Of a stretch of DNA of 42,699 bases, positions 15,687-22,846 are shown piece by piece. Below the pieces are notes generated by a model, which worked only from the letters and a program-made list of their open reading frames with translations, was not told where the DNA came from and did not search any database. Source of the stretch: Herpetosiphon gulosus (GTDB lineage Bacteria; Chloroflexota; Chloroflexia; Chloroflexales; Herpetosiphonaceae); the NCBI RefSeq assembly GCF_039545135.1, contig NZ_BAABRU010000029.1, forward strand, positions 1 through 42,699. Direction: 5' to 3'. The position numbers and the translations under genes are program-made. Within the stretch, counting starts at the first letter, position 1; each line of letters starts with the position of its first letter.

Positions 15687-16541
15687 TATTTATTTTGTCC
15701 AGTATCCCTCACGATAGTGGACGATCTTTTTTAATCACCATGCCACGGTCACGATTCGAACCTCCAGAACCGCGCCACGAGCTATGCCAGCCGATAAATG
15801 ACATTCCCTTACCTCGTGAAATCCCATTGGCCACATCATTCTATTGTGGTGGCGGGTATTCTTCCAGTGCTCTGCACGCCACTTCGCAAGCCAATGCCAC
15901 CCCACGCTTTGATTGATTCCCGCAACCCCAGCTATATTCACGAACCTGCCGCATCCGCGAACTGTCGTGCGCCGCGAGCTATTCGTGCTACCTCGCTAGG
16001 CATGCTGTTCCTTACTTCTCCGTGCCAACTGACCCACCGTCATGCGCCCCGCAAGCGAGCCATAATCACCAAATGCTCATACTCTCTTTTGGGTGGTTAT
16101 CAGATGGTGGCCCCTACGCGGCAGTTATGTGGTTGGCATTCAAACCCACACGGCAGAACTGGCACGACCGTGGCAATCGGCGTTTTGACACAGGCGATGG
16201 CCGCCCTGCGGGCAGCCGACCGACCGACCGACGTGGCAAGCACGCGGGTCAGTCAATCGGCTGTTCCGGCCAGTGTGTCGCCCGCGTCAAAACAAGCACG
16301 CGCCGATTGCGTGGAAGCCGAACACGTGGAGACAAAGCGGAAGCGAATCAATGGGGCAGCCTTCCCTTCTCTCCCTCCATGGCAATCAGCGCCATGAAGC
16401 GCACCGCACCCCGTACAAGCCCATACAGCGCGTCACAGCCCCCACGAAACGACCCCAACGAGCCAACGCCAAGCCTGAAAATCGAGGCGCTGAATTGGTC
16501 GGAATTGGTCGTTTTAGGGCATCAGAAAGCGAAGAAAAGCA
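15687..16541. other. Non-coding or decayed stretch with one leader element
   Basis: No convincing gene is present. Open frames of up to 200 codons exist on the plus strand, but they lack ribosome sites and read as random, Pro/Arg/Ser/His-rich peptide. The element GTCCAGTATCCCTCACGAT followed by AGTGGAC lies at 15697-15722, with TAATAT just upstream, which suggests a lost gene of the zinc-ribbon family began here. On the minus strand near 15735-15900 a stretch with WHWLAKWRAEHWK recalls the start of a RusA-like resolvase but cannot be extended. Confidence 0.4.
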
Positions 16542-16641
16542 TTGACAAAATGGGTTAAATTATATATAATATAGTCAAGAAATCAAGAACGGTAGCGAGT
16601 GTACCAGCGCCGATGCCGTCTAGCACAAAGGGAGCCAACCT
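16542..16641 (+). promoter_or_regulatory. Promoter-leader module, copy 1
   Basis: TTGACA (16542-16547) and TATAAT (16565-16570) are separated by 17 bp, a full consensus promoter. The leader forms a hairpin, ACGGTAGCG (16589-16597) with CGATGCCGT (16611-16619), around the loop sequence GTGTACCAGCGC. The translation region AAAGGGAGCCAACCTATG follows. A second copy of the same module lies at 17880 with a different stem but the same loop. Confidence 0.85.
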
Positions 16642-16842
16642 ATGAACACCCCGATTGATACCACCATCGACGTAGCGATTTTGAGCGATGCCGAGTTAGC
16701 AGCTCGTGAGGCGGCCATTAAGGCCCACATTGACCACTTGAAAGGCTATTTGTGGGAAATCGACGTAGAGCGTTGGAGCCGCAATGAGTTCCCCATGCCC
16801 GCGAGTGTTCCCGTGATGGCTGAGTACGAATACGCTGCCTAA
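16642..16842 (+). CDS. Small acidic hypothetical protein
   Basis: This 66-residue protein is preceded by AAGGGAG at good spacing, in the same initiation context (GAGCCAACCTATG) as the gene at 17562. It is mostly helical and acidic (SDAELAAREAAIKAHIDHLKGYLWEIDVERW), with a disordered N-terminus. I do not recognise the family. It is the first gene downstream of the consensus promoter at 16542, so it should be well expressed. A hairpin at 16865 follows its stop. Confidence 0.6.
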   Translation: MNTPIDTTIDVAILSDAELAAREAAIKAHIDHLKGYLWEIDVERWSRNEFPMPASVPVMAEYEYAA

Positions 16843-16864
16843 GTTGGAATGGAATGGAGAGCCA

Positions 16865-16888
16865 CGAGCGGCCAGCCTTGGCCGCTCG
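16865..16888 (+). promoter_or_regulatory. Intergenic hairpin
   Basis: A perfect 10-bp stem, CGAGCGGCCA with TGGCCGCTCG, around a 4-nt loop, with no T-run. It is one of a series of strong hairpins at successive gene boundaries between 16.8 and 20.0 kb; possible roles are mRNA processing, stabilisation or partial termination. Confidence 0.6.
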
Positions 16889-16910
16889 CAGGAGTGAGAG
16901 GGGAAGCCCC

Positions 16911-17482
16911 ATGCAACCAACCACCAGCCAAATGGACTTGTTCAGCTACAGCGCCACCGCCCCCGTGATTGTCCAACCCGTCGCCACGCCGTAACCAGCC
17001 GCACCGCGTCCAACGGAGCGCACGATCCACGCGAGCCGCTGGATGGGAGTGAGCGTGGTACGCGCGGCCTTCACCAAGCCGAACAGCACCATGGTGCATC
17101 TGGTGGTTGGCGAAGCGTGCTACCACTTTGGCGCACGCGAATTGCGCCGTTTGTTGGAAGATGTCGCTGATACCCATACCATCCAGATGAGCGCCGACCC
17201 CAAGGGGGAGGCGATCCACATCCAGATCCGCGACGCAGCCCAGCGGATCTATAGCACGATGCGCATTAAGCATGGCGCTTGGCATCGTGAACCCCGCACG
17301 CTAAGCCACGACATGATCATGTCGTGGCTTAGCGTGAACCCCGCACGAAGGTTCCTGCCAAGCGGCAGCGCTGGATCATGGGCGATGCAGCGTACACCGC
17401 CGCGCATGAAACCGCCGAGCGCGACCGTGCCAAGAAAACCACGGCCCAAACTGTCCGCGTGGTGGTGTATCAGCAGGATTAA
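16911..17482 (+). pseudogene. Small plasmid gene broken by a nonsense codon and a 40-bp palindrome
   Basis: ATG 16911 follows AGGGGAAGCCCC. The frame reads MQPTTSQMDLFSYSATAP..., meets TAA at 16992-16994 (a CAA to TAA change would explain it), then continues in the same frame through MGVSVVRAAFTKPN, HLVVGEACYHFGARELRRLLEDV and IRDAAQRIYSTMRIKHGAWHREP. There a 40-bp palindrome and a 7-bp duplication (47 bp together) shift the frame. Removing them restores RTKVPAKRQRWIMGDAAYTAAHETAE ... VRVVVYQQD and a proper TAA at 17480-17482. The ancestral product was about 175 residues, with an LFSY-type start often seen in small plasmid proteins. I do not know its function. The first 27 codons could still be translated. 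Confidence 0.8.
17297..17336. mobile_element. 40-bp perfectly palindromic insertion with 7-bp target duplication
   Basis: CACGCTAAGCCACGACATGA is followed directly by its exact complement, giving a 40-bp palindrome. AACCCCG occurs on both sides (17290-17296 and 17337-17343). The ends CACGCTAAG/CTTAGCGTG are identical to those of the 174-bp elements, and the duplication is also 7 bp, so it belongs to the same mobile family, reduced to little more than its ends. Confidence 0.88.
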
Positions 17483-17507
17483 CAATCCCCGACCGAAGGC
17501 AAAGCCG

Positions 17508-17542
17508 ACGCGGCAGCGAATAGACCAGCGTTCGCGCCGCGT
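17508..17542 (+). promoter_or_regulatory. Intergenic hairpin with ACCAGC loop
   Basis: ACGCGGCAGCGAA pairs with TTCGCGCCGCGT apart from one bulged A. The 10-nt loop is TAGACCAGCG. The ACCAGC loop core recurs in the leaders at 16589 and 17926 and in the hairpin at 19319. There is no T-run. It ends 19 nt before the next start codon. Confidence 0.55.
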
Positions 17543-17561
17543 GCTATGAAGGAGCCAACCT

Positions 17562-17840
17562 ATGAACAGCCCAATCCGCCCAGCATTCGATGTCGGTCGC
17601 GTCCTCTTAACCCGTGGCATCGATGCGCTGAACATTCCAAAATATGATCTGCTTTGGTTACTTCGGCAGCATGTGTGCTGTCAATGGCAAATGGAAGCCG
17701 AGGATATCCACGCGAACATGGAGGCGATTAAGCAGGGTTATCGCGTGTTTGGAAGTCTGGTGTTTGACAGGATCACCATTTGGGTGATTACCGAAGCCGA
17801 CCGCGCAAGCACAACAATCCTATTACCTGACGAATACTAG
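17562..17840 (+). CDS. Conserved small plasmid protein of unknown function
   Basis: This 92-residue protein starts at ATG 17562 after GAAGGAGCCAACCT. It belongs to a small family common on plasmids and integrative elements, recognisable by the order R-H...W.-.ED...N..A...G.R.....V......IWVITEADRASTTILLPDEY. The C-terminal ITEADR..TTILLP block is the strongest signature. No biochemical role is known to me. It is in the plasmid gene run that leads to ArdC, and its start context is nearly identical to that of the gene at 16642. Confidence 0.75.
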   Translation: MNSPIRPAFDVGRVLLTRGIDALNIPKYDLLWLLRQHVCCQWQMEAEDIHANMEAIKQGYRVFGSLVFDRITIWVITEADRASTTILLPDEY

Positions 17841-17879
17841 AAAAGCGTGTTTTAGGGCATAAAAAAGGGAAAAAAGGGA

Positions 17880-17954
17880 TTGACGAAATGGGGAAAATAA
17901 TATATAATAAATAGGAAGTCAAGAACGGCAGTGCGTGTACCAGCGCCACTGCCG
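17880..17954 (+). promoter_or_regulatory. Promoter-leader module, copy 2
   Basis: TTGACG (17880-17885) and TATAAT (17903-17908) are spaced by 17 bp. The leader hairpin CGGCAGTG (17926-17933) with CACTGCCG (17947-17954) is a perfect 8-bp stem around the same GTGTACCAGCGC loop as copy 1, and AAGGGAACCACGCTATG follows. The module drives ArdC and probably the genes behind it. Confidence 0.85.
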
Positions 17955-17976
17955 CTGAGCACAAGGGAACCACGCT

Positions 17977-18903
17977 ATGAACACCAAACGCACGACCAGC
18001 TTAACCGCCGACGAACGCCAAGCCCGTGATGAAGCTCGCCGCAGCCAGCTTGATAGCGCCTTAATGGAGGGTGTCCAAGCGATTTTGGATAGCGACAGCT
18101 TTAAAGCAGCCCTCGCGGCCAATGCCAAGTTTCACACCTATAGCGCGAATAATGCGATGCTGATCTGGTCGCAAAACCCCGCTGCCGAACGGGTGGCAGG
18201 CTTTCATACCTGGAAAAAACTAGGGCGAACGGTGAAAAAGGGGGAAAAGGGCATCATGATCTACGCCCCGCGCGTTGCCACAAAAATCGACGCAGCCACG
18301 GGCGACGAGCAAACCCATGTGTATTTTGGGATTGAACATGTCTTTGACATCAGCCAAACCGAGGGCGACGACATCCCCTCGTTGGAGTGTCCATTGCTCA
18401 CTGAGGAACGCGGCCACGACATCTATGATCGCTTGGTTGCCTATGCGACCCGCGACGGCTTGACCGTCAGCAGCGACGCAGCCCACGAATTGAGCGAGGC
18501 CATGGGCTACTATTCCGCCGTGTCAAAACGCATTTGGATACGGCCCGCTGCCAAGGCGCAAATGCTCAAGACCCTCATTCATGAGGTTGCCCATCACTTA
18601 ACCGAGGGCAAGCACACCCGCGAGGCCCATGAAACCATCGCGGAAGGAGTCGCGTTTCAGGTCTGCGCGTGTTTGGGGATTGACAGCGGCGAGCGCTCAT
18701 TCCCCTATATCGCCGGATGGGCAGCCAGTGAGGGAGGGACGGCCTTAATCAAGCAGGTCTTAGGCCATATCCAAGTCATTACCAAGCAGATCATGGCGAT
18801 AGTGGACCCAGCGGAGGAGGCGAGCGAGGGAGCGCCCGAACCACCGCCCCCCGCCGTTGCCGCTGCCAAGCGCCGCCGCTCAACCACCGTGATGGCCGCC
18901 TAA
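17977..18903 (+). CDS. ardC: ArdC-like antirestriction protein (ssDNA-binding plus metallopeptidase)
   Basis: This 308-residue protein has the two ArdC domains. The N-terminal domain (about 20-140) carries the diagnostic YSANNAMLIWSQNP, AGFHTWKKLGRTVKKGEKGI and IYAPR blocks of the ssDNA-binding DUF1738-type region. The C-terminal zinc metallopeptidase domain has HEVAHH at 202-207 (HExxH) and EGVAFQVC downstream, which supplies the third ligand. A Pro/Ala-rich tail ends in KRRRS. ArdC proteins coat incoming single-stranded plasmid DNA and protect it from restriction during conjugal entry. This fits a mobile plasmid that itself carries an R-M system. The gene lies 69 nt behind the consensus -10 at 17903. 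Confidence 0.9.
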   Translation: MNTKRTTSLTADERQARDEARRSQLDSALMEGVQAILDSDSFKAALAANAKFHTYSANNAMLIWSQNPAAERVAGFHTWKKLGRTVKKGEKGIMIYAPRVATKIDAATGDEQTHVYFGIEHVFDISQTEGDDIPSLECPLLTEERGHDIYDRLVAYATRDGLTVSSDAAHELSEAMGYYSAVSKRIWIRPAAKAQMLKTLIHEVAHHLTEGKHTREAHETIAEGVAFQVCACLGIDSGERSFPYIAGWAASEGGTALIKQVLGHIQVITKQIMAIVDPAEEASEGAPEPPPPAVAAAKRRRSTTVMAA

Positions 18904-18914
18904 CGAGAGAAAGA

Positions 18915-18943
18915 ATTGGTAGCGGCACAAGGCCGCTACCAAT
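18915..18943 (+). promoter_or_regulatory. Intergenic hairpin
   Basis: A perfect 12-bp stem ATTGGTAGCGGC/GCCGCTACCAAT with loop ACAAG, 12 nt after the ArdC stop and just before the AGGAAGGAG of the next gene. There is no T-run. Confidence 0.65.
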
Positions 18944-18961
18944 CAGGAAGGAGATCCAAGC

Positions 18962-19312
18962 ATGTCAAACGATGCACAAATCGCCACGCTGTATCAGACC
19001 ATCGCCGCGCTTGATGCGCAGATTGCCAGCCTGAACACTGAGCGCGAGCAGGCCCGAACGATCTTAAGCAGCCTGATCGAATCCGCAGGAGGCAAGGTCG
19101 TGCTTGACGGCATTGCGACGCTCGAAATAACGCGCCCGACCGTGATTGCGAGCTATGATCGGGCAGGATTGGACGATCTGGTGCGGAAATTGGTCGCCAA
19201 TGGGCGTGGCGGGATTGCGGAAATGATCGCAAAGCAGCGCAAAGAACACCACCGCGCAGGGAGTCTCAGGATTACCAAGGTGAAGGCAACGACGGTCGAA
19301 ACAGCCGCTTAA
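18962..19312 (+). CDS. Small coiled-coil hypothetical protein
   Basis: This 116-residue protein starts at ATG 18962 after AGGAAGGAG. Residues 5-40 are a heptad-like coiled coil (TLYQTIAALDAQIASLNTEREQARTILSSLIE). A short beta segment (GGKVVLDGIATLEITRPTVIASYDRAGLDDLV) and a basic helical tail (IAKQRKEHHRAGSLRITKVK) follow. The layout recalls small recombination-associated phage proteins, but I do not assign a family. It is probably cotranscribed with ArdC, since no promoter is seen between them. Confidence 0.65.
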   Translation: MSNDAQIATLYQTIAALDAQIASLNTEREQARTILSSLIESAGGKVVLDGIATLEITRPTVIASYDRAGLDDLVRKLVANGRGGIAEMIAKQRKEHHRAGSLRITKVKATTVETAA

Positions 19313-19318
19313 AACAAT

Positions 19319-19349
19319 GCGCTGGCGGTGTAACCAGCACCGCCAGCGC
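19319..19349 (+). promoter_or_regulatory. Intergenic hairpin with ACCAG loop
   Basis: A perfect 12-bp stem GCGCTGGCGGTG/CACCGCCAGCGC with loop TAACCAG, giving the stretch GGTGTAACCAGCACC at its apex, close to the GTGTACCAGCGCC of the two promoter leaders. There is no T-run. Confidence 0.65.
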
Positions 19350-19377
19350 GTGTTTAGTACCCAAAGGGAACCAAACT

Positions 19378-19962
19378 ATGAACGCCTTAATTCTACCCGA
19401 AGCCGAGCGCATGCGTCAAGCGCTCTATGCCCAGATCGCCACGACCACCAGCGCCCGCGACCTGCATGCGCTGGCACGTTCCTTGTCGGCGATTGATCGC
19501 GCTGTGATCCTGATTACGGCCCAGCACCCCCAGGTCATCGACGACCTCTCCGACGAGATGGTGCAGTGCGTCCTGGTCCACGATGGCACGCGCCGCTACC
19601 GCGTGACGGTTGGCCACCACCCCTCAGGGGTCGCATGGGCGTGTCACTGTTCGTATCGCCAACGTGGCTATAAGGGGACATGTGTGCATATGCTGGCCGT
19701 CTCGCTCTGGTTTGCCGCCGAGCGTGAACGCCAACGCCAAGCCCAATATTATACGGCGCAACAGGTGCTTGGTGTCGCGCTGACGGCCTACGAGGACGCA
19801 ACAGAGCAGCGCATGAAATGTGAGGAGTGGCTTGCCGAAGCCCACCGCGCGGAGGCCAATGCGTGGCAGGCCGTCTGTGAGCGCCGCGCGGATGTGGCCC
19901 GCATTGAGCGGCAGGCTCCCCCGCCGATGATGCCGCGCGAGCGCGAACGCCATGCGGCCTAG
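19378..19962 (+). CDS. SWIM zinc-finger protein
   Basis: This 194-residue protein starts at ATG 19378 in the context AAAGGGAACCAAACTATG. A SWIM-type zinc motif C-x-C-xn-C-x-H is clear (CHCSYRQRGYKGTCVHM, about residues 95-111), preceded by the strand YRVTVGHHPSGVAWAC. The N-terminal 60 residues are helical, and the C-terminal third is a long charged helix (RERQRQAQYYTAQQ ... CEEWLAEAHRAEANAW). SWIM domains bind DNA or proteins and occur in plasmid-encoded accessory proteins. No catalytic domain is attached, so a DNA-binding or regulatory role is the most that can be said. Confidence 0.75.
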   Translation: MNALILPEAERMRQALYAQIATTTSARDLHALARSLSAIDRAVILITAQHPQVIDDLSDEMVQCVLVHDGTRRYRVTVGHHPSGVAWACHCSYRQRGYKGTCVHMLAVSLWFAAERERQRQAQYYTAQQVLGVALTAYEDATEQRMKCEEWLAEAHRAEANAWQAVCERRADVARIERQAPPPMMPRERERHAA

Positions 19963-19973
19963 CCCACTGCCCG

Positions 19974-20006
19974 TGCGTCATGGTGGGCATATCCCACCAT
20001 GACGCA
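19974..20006 (+). promoter_or_regulatory. Intergenic hairpin
   Basis: A perfect 14-bp stem TGCGTCATGGTGGG/CCCACCATGACGCA around CATAT, 12 nt after the SWIM gene stop. It is the strongest of the series and has no T-run. Confidence 0.65.
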
Positions 20007-20077
20007 GTCGTTATGAATCGCATGCTTTTGAGGAGGAATTAAGGGATGATACAACCGCATCACCAAGGGAGGCTTGT

Positions 20078-20716
20078 ATGGCCCGACCGACCGACCGAAC
20101 CTACGCCGATCAGGGCATTCCTGGGCGGGTGAAACAGAGTATCAGCCGCACGACCGGACAACCCGTGACCCTGTATTATGCCGAGCAAGCAGGCATCGAA
20201 GCCGATCACCCGTGGGTGGTGGTCTGCGAAACGCATGGGGAGCAGGGGAGTTACCCAACCTTACGCCAAGCGGAGCAGCATATTCCGCTTGGCGATTGGT
20301 GTGCCGCATGCATGGCCTCACCCAAGCGAACGATTAAAAAGCGGGAATATACCACGCCACCAAATCCCCACCGAGGACGACGAACGAGTCGTTTTGTTAC
20401 AGTATCAGGTGATCGGTATATTGCCCTTGGGAAAGAAGCCTATGATCATTTAGGAAACCCTGGATGGATCGACCTCCAGATGAAGGGCAATGAGGTCATT
20501 TTGACGGCTGCCGAGGAACCAGAGAAACAGGGGCAAGGGATTCATAAGGTTACGGCAGCAAGCCAGACCAGTGTGTGGTTTGCCGCGATCGCATTTGTAG
20601 CTGAACATCAGATTGCGAATGGCAAATACCCGCCGATCTTGAAAGGCAAGACCGTGCGGTTTGTACCAGATCGGACAACTGACCAGGCAATCACTGGAGA
20701 AGCGGAGGATGCATAA
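20078..20716 (+). CDS. Hypothetical protein with possible Cys/His metal site
   Basis: This 212-residue protein starts at ATG 20078 after AAGGGAGGCTTGT. The N-terminal half has a candidate metal site (CETHG ... GDWCAACM, residues 51-87) and is otherwise unremarkable. A basic linker (KRTIKKREY, HRGRRTSR) joins it to a C-terminal half of mixed strands and helices (RFVTVSGDRYIALGKEAYDHL). I do not recognise it. Its last 8 nt overlap the start of the next gene, so the two are translationally coupled, and the small HTH protein may act with it. Confidence 0.6.
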   Translation: MARPTDRTYADQGIPGRVKQSISRTTGQPVTLYYAEQAGIEADHPWVVVCETHGEQGSYPTLRQAEQHIPLGDWCAACMASPKRTIKKREYTTPPNPHRGRRTSRFVTVSGDRYIALGKEAYDHLGNPGWIDLQMKGNEVILTAAEEPEKQGQGIHKVTAASQTSVWFAAIAFVAEHQIANGKYPPILKGKTVRFVPDRTTDQAITGEAEDA

Positions 20717-20939
20717 ATTATTATCGACGACCCAAGTGGCCAAACTGTGTAAGCTCTCGCAGCCGATGATTCATCAGGAAATCCTGGCAGGCCGCCTAGT
20801 CCCCAGTTTCAAATCAGAAGGCAAGCAGCGCACCCGCTACCTGTTTACGCGCGAGGATGTTCTCGCCTATCAAGCTTGGCGCACGAAAACCTATAACGAG
20901 CAGTTTGACCCGCTGCCGGATGAGGAGGAACGCGAATGA
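20709..20939 (+). CDS. Excisionase/MerR-like helix-turn-helix protein
   Basis: This 76-residue protein has the winged helix-turn-helix of the excisionase/HTH_17 class: LLSTTQVAKLCKLSQPMIHQ as the HTH, then AGRLVPSFKSEGKQRTRYLFTREDVLAYQ as wing and last helix. The start at 20709 overlaps the end of the preceding gene and removes an unlikely N-terminal extension. Proteins of this type act as plasmid regulators or recombination directionality factors. No integrase is in the window, so regulation is more likely. It overlaps the next gene by ATGA. Confidence 0.75.
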   Translation: MHKLLSTTQVAKLCKLSQPMIHQEILAGRLVPSFKSEGKQRTRYLFTREDVLAYQAWRTKTYNEQFDPLPDEEERE

Positions 20940-21367
20940 ATGCCAATCCTATCGGATGGGTGTGTCTCACCATGGCCATAGGCTGTTTGTTCGTAGCAAT
21001 CATTGCATTGACCATGTATGTGCTGCCTGCGTCCGATCCTCCGCCCTGGTCTCGCACTCTTGCAGCCCGCAGTTTCATGGCCTCGATTGCCTTCATTGGC
21101 ATCAGCATTCCCATGTGGATCGAGCCAGCCGCCGCTGCGCGATTTGAATTCTGGGTGCTGCATAGCCAGCGGCCCATCACGGGGCCAGCGCTGGGGTGTT
21201 TCATCCTTGCGGTTATGAGTATCGGTATTGCGGTTGGGGCAAGCATCGCTGGGGTGTTCAGCAAGTCGATCTGGATCGGGCGATGGCAAACCGCAGCTCG
21301 CTCTGCCCGCAGGGCTGCCGTCATGTTTTTGGTGCTGCATGTGGTGGTGTGGAATCTCGCCTCATAG
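20936..21367 (+). CDS. Small integral membrane protein, four predicted segments
   Basis: This 143-residue protein overlaps the HTH gene by four bases (ATGA). Hydrophobic segments lie at about 7-30, 48-64, 82-106 and 122-139, separated by short charged turns (SDPPPWSR, GRWQTAARSARR). There is no enzymatic motif and no recognised family. Together with the next small membrane protein it may form a plasmid-borne membrane complex. Confidence 0.6.
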   Translation: MNANPIGWVCLTMAIGCLFVAIIALTMYVLPASDPPPWSRTLAARSFMASIAFIGISIPMWIEPAAAARFEFWVLHSQRPITGPALGCFILAVMSIGIAVGASIAGVFSKSIWIGRWQTAARSARRAAVMFLVLHVVVWNLAS

Positions 21368-21377
21368 GGAGACGCTG

Positions 21378-21569
21378 ATGAAGGATGGGTTGATCATGCT
21401 CATCACAGGGCTATTTGGTGGGTGCGTGCTTGGCGCAGGAGTCGCCACGATCATGCAGTATCTCGTCCCGCTGGAGCGCGTGCTGTGGTTCCGCCATGCA
21501 TCATTCTGGCTGCTCCGCGCCGCGACCGTTGCCTTGGTCGTGCTGGTTGGAATCAGATTGTTGGGCTAG
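21378..21569 (+). CDS. Small two-segment membrane protein
   Basis: This 63-residue protein starts at ATG 21378 with AGGGAGA about 8 nt upstream and 10 nt after the preceding stop. It has two hydrophobic helices (residues 5-28 and 42-61) joined by a short polar turn (PLERVLWFRH). The size would suit a holin-like, toxin-like or accessory subunit, but nothing specific supports any of these. Confidence 0.55.
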   Translation: MKDGLIMLITGLFGGCVLGAGVATIMQYLVPLERVLWFRHASFWLLRAATVALVVLVGIRLLG

Positions 21570-21623
21570 CACCCACGCCCAGCTATGGGTATACTAGACA
21601 CCAGTGATGTGAAAGGAATCGCT

Positions 21624-22196
21624 ATGCCAGACGCATTAACCCTCCATCGGGGGTTTATCCAAATGATGATTGAATCGCCAGACCCCTGTTTGGGCTTGGG
21701 GATGCTGCTCTGTGGGGGCGTGCGCACGGGCTATGTGGTGATGCGCCCTGCCACGCCGATTCCCGCTCGCGTGACCAATCAGGGCTTTCGTTTTGGCCAC
21801 GCCATGCTGGGCGATCCGCAGGATCAGGTGATGCTGATGAGTTTGCAGTTTTATGGCGCAACGACCTATCACGGCCTCGTCAATCCGAGCAATCGGGTCG
21901 CCTTGGCGGTGATTGATCAGATGCTGGCCATGCGCGATTACTTTTTCATGGTGCTTGACCCCAAGGCAGGGTTGACGGTGTTTCGGTCGCAAGGCGAAGA
22001 AGCCAATTTGGTGGGCTTGCGCAGCAATCGCGAAACCTTCCCGACCGCCCAATGCTCGCCCGCCGCCTATACGCGGATGGTGACGATCTTTCGCAAGAAT
22101 CCCACTCCACCAGGCGAGGTGTTGACCTGGATTGACACCGAGGATCGGCGCATGCTCGATGTCATGAACGACCCATTGGAGCTTCAGGGGAGCTAA
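21624..22196 (+). CDS. Hypothetical soluble protein
   Basis: This 190-residue protein starts at ATG 21624, after GAAAGGAATC. A start at 21585 is possible but has no ribosome site. It has mixed alpha/beta character with many Met residues and no membrane segment, signal peptide or recognisable catalytic motif. I do not recognise the family. It stands alone between the membrane proteins and the toxin-antitoxin pair, with 21 nt to the antitoxin start. Confidence 0.6.
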   Translation: MPDALTLHRGFIQMMIESPDPCLGLGMLLCGGVRTGYVVMRPATPIPARVTNQGFRFGHAMLGDPQDQVMLMSLQFYGATTYHGLVNPSNRVALAVIDQMLAMRDYFFMVLDPKAGLTVFRSQGEEANLVGLRSNRETFPTAQCSPAAYTRMVTIFRKNPTPPGEVLTWIDTEDRRMLDVMNDPLELQGS

Positions 22197-22217
22197 CCCA
22201 ACGACACGGAGGCCATC

Positions 22218-22439
22218 ATGACGATTATTGACATAACCAAAGCCCAGCAGGATCTTGCCGCCTTAATTGAGGCCGCCACCCAAGGCAACGAGGTGATTAT
22301 CACCCGCCCTGATGGCAGTGCCGTCCAACTGATTCCGGTGGCCACGGGAACCCCTCAGTTTGGCAGCGCCCGTGGCAAGATTCGCCTTCGTGCCGATTTT
22401 GACGACCCACTCGATGATGGGATGGAGGATGCCGCATGA
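22218..22439 (+). CDS. Phd/YefM-type antitoxin
   Basis: This 73-residue protein starts at ATG 22218 after GGAGG. The Phd/YefM fold is clear: IDITKAQQDLAALIEAATQGNEVIITRPDGSAVQLIPV is the DNA-binding dimerisation half, and the C-terminal FGSARGKIRLRADFDDPLDD is the toxin-binding tail with the usual G-x-I pattern. It binds and neutralises the PIN toxin encoded next and represses the operon. The two genes overlap by ATGA (22436-22439). Confidence 0.88.
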   Translation: MTIIDITKAQQDLAALIEAATQGNEVIITRPDGSAVQLIPVATGTPQFGSARGKIRLRADFDDPLDDGMEDAA

Positions 22440-22825
22440 GGTTTCTCCTCGATACGCATACGTTGCTCTGGTATTTGGCAGGCGATCCCGCGTTGCCCGC
22501 AGTGGTGCGCGAGCGGATTGAGCAGCCGAATGCCCAGCGCTTGGTCAGTTTGGCCAGCATCTGGGAAATGGCGATCAAAATTTCGTTGGGCAAGCTCGAT
22601 TTAGGGATGCCGCTGCGGGAACTGGTGCATGAACTCCTGCCCTCAAATGGCATGCTCTTGTTTGGGATTTCGACGCTGCACCTTGAGCAGATCGTGACCT
22701 TACCGCTCCATCACCGTGATCCGTTTGACCGGATGCTGATTGCGCAAGCGCTCGTGGAGCAGATTCCGATTTTTGGGCGCGATAGCGCGTTTGATGCCTA
22801 TTCGGTCGAACGGTGGTGGGGCTAA
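22436..22825 (+). CDS. PIN-domain toxin (VapC-like ribonuclease)
   Basis: This 129-residue PIN protein has LLDTHTLLWYL with the first acidic residue (Asp6), SIWEMAIKISLGKL with Glu43, and HRDPFDRMLIAQAL plus FGRDSAFDAY supplying the remaining acidic ligands. PIN toxins are metal-dependent RNases that cut tRNA or rRNA when the antitoxin is lost, so the pair stabilises the plasmid in its host. This variety (DTHTLLW, HRDPFDR) usually pairs with Phd/YefM antitoxins rather than VapB, as seen here. The acidic set looks intact. Confidence 0.9.
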   Translation: MRFLLDTHTLLWYLAGDPALPAVVRERIEQPNAQRLVSLASIWEMAIKISLGKLDLGMPLRELVHELLPSNGMLLFGISTLHLEQIVTLPLHHRDPFDRMLIAQALVEQIPIFGRDSAFDAYSVERWWG

Positions 22826-22846
22826 TGCAGGACAGAGGAGGTTTGG

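Noticed and set aside
15735-15941. Minus-strand stretch with WHWLAKWRAEHWK, resembling a RusA-like resolvase start
   Set aside because: Too short, cannot be extended in any frame, and the similarity is to a pattern I only half remember.
15798-16558. Open frames of up to 199 codons before the promoter at 16542
   Set aside because: There is no ribosome site and no protein-like periodicity. One frame runs straight through the consensus promoter. Treated as decayed sequence.
16911-17549. An intact 168-codon gene from 17043 to 17549
   Set aside because: Beyond the 40-bp palindrome the frame is shifted. The natural frame resumes after removing the insertion and ends at 17482, so the apparent long frame is an artefact.
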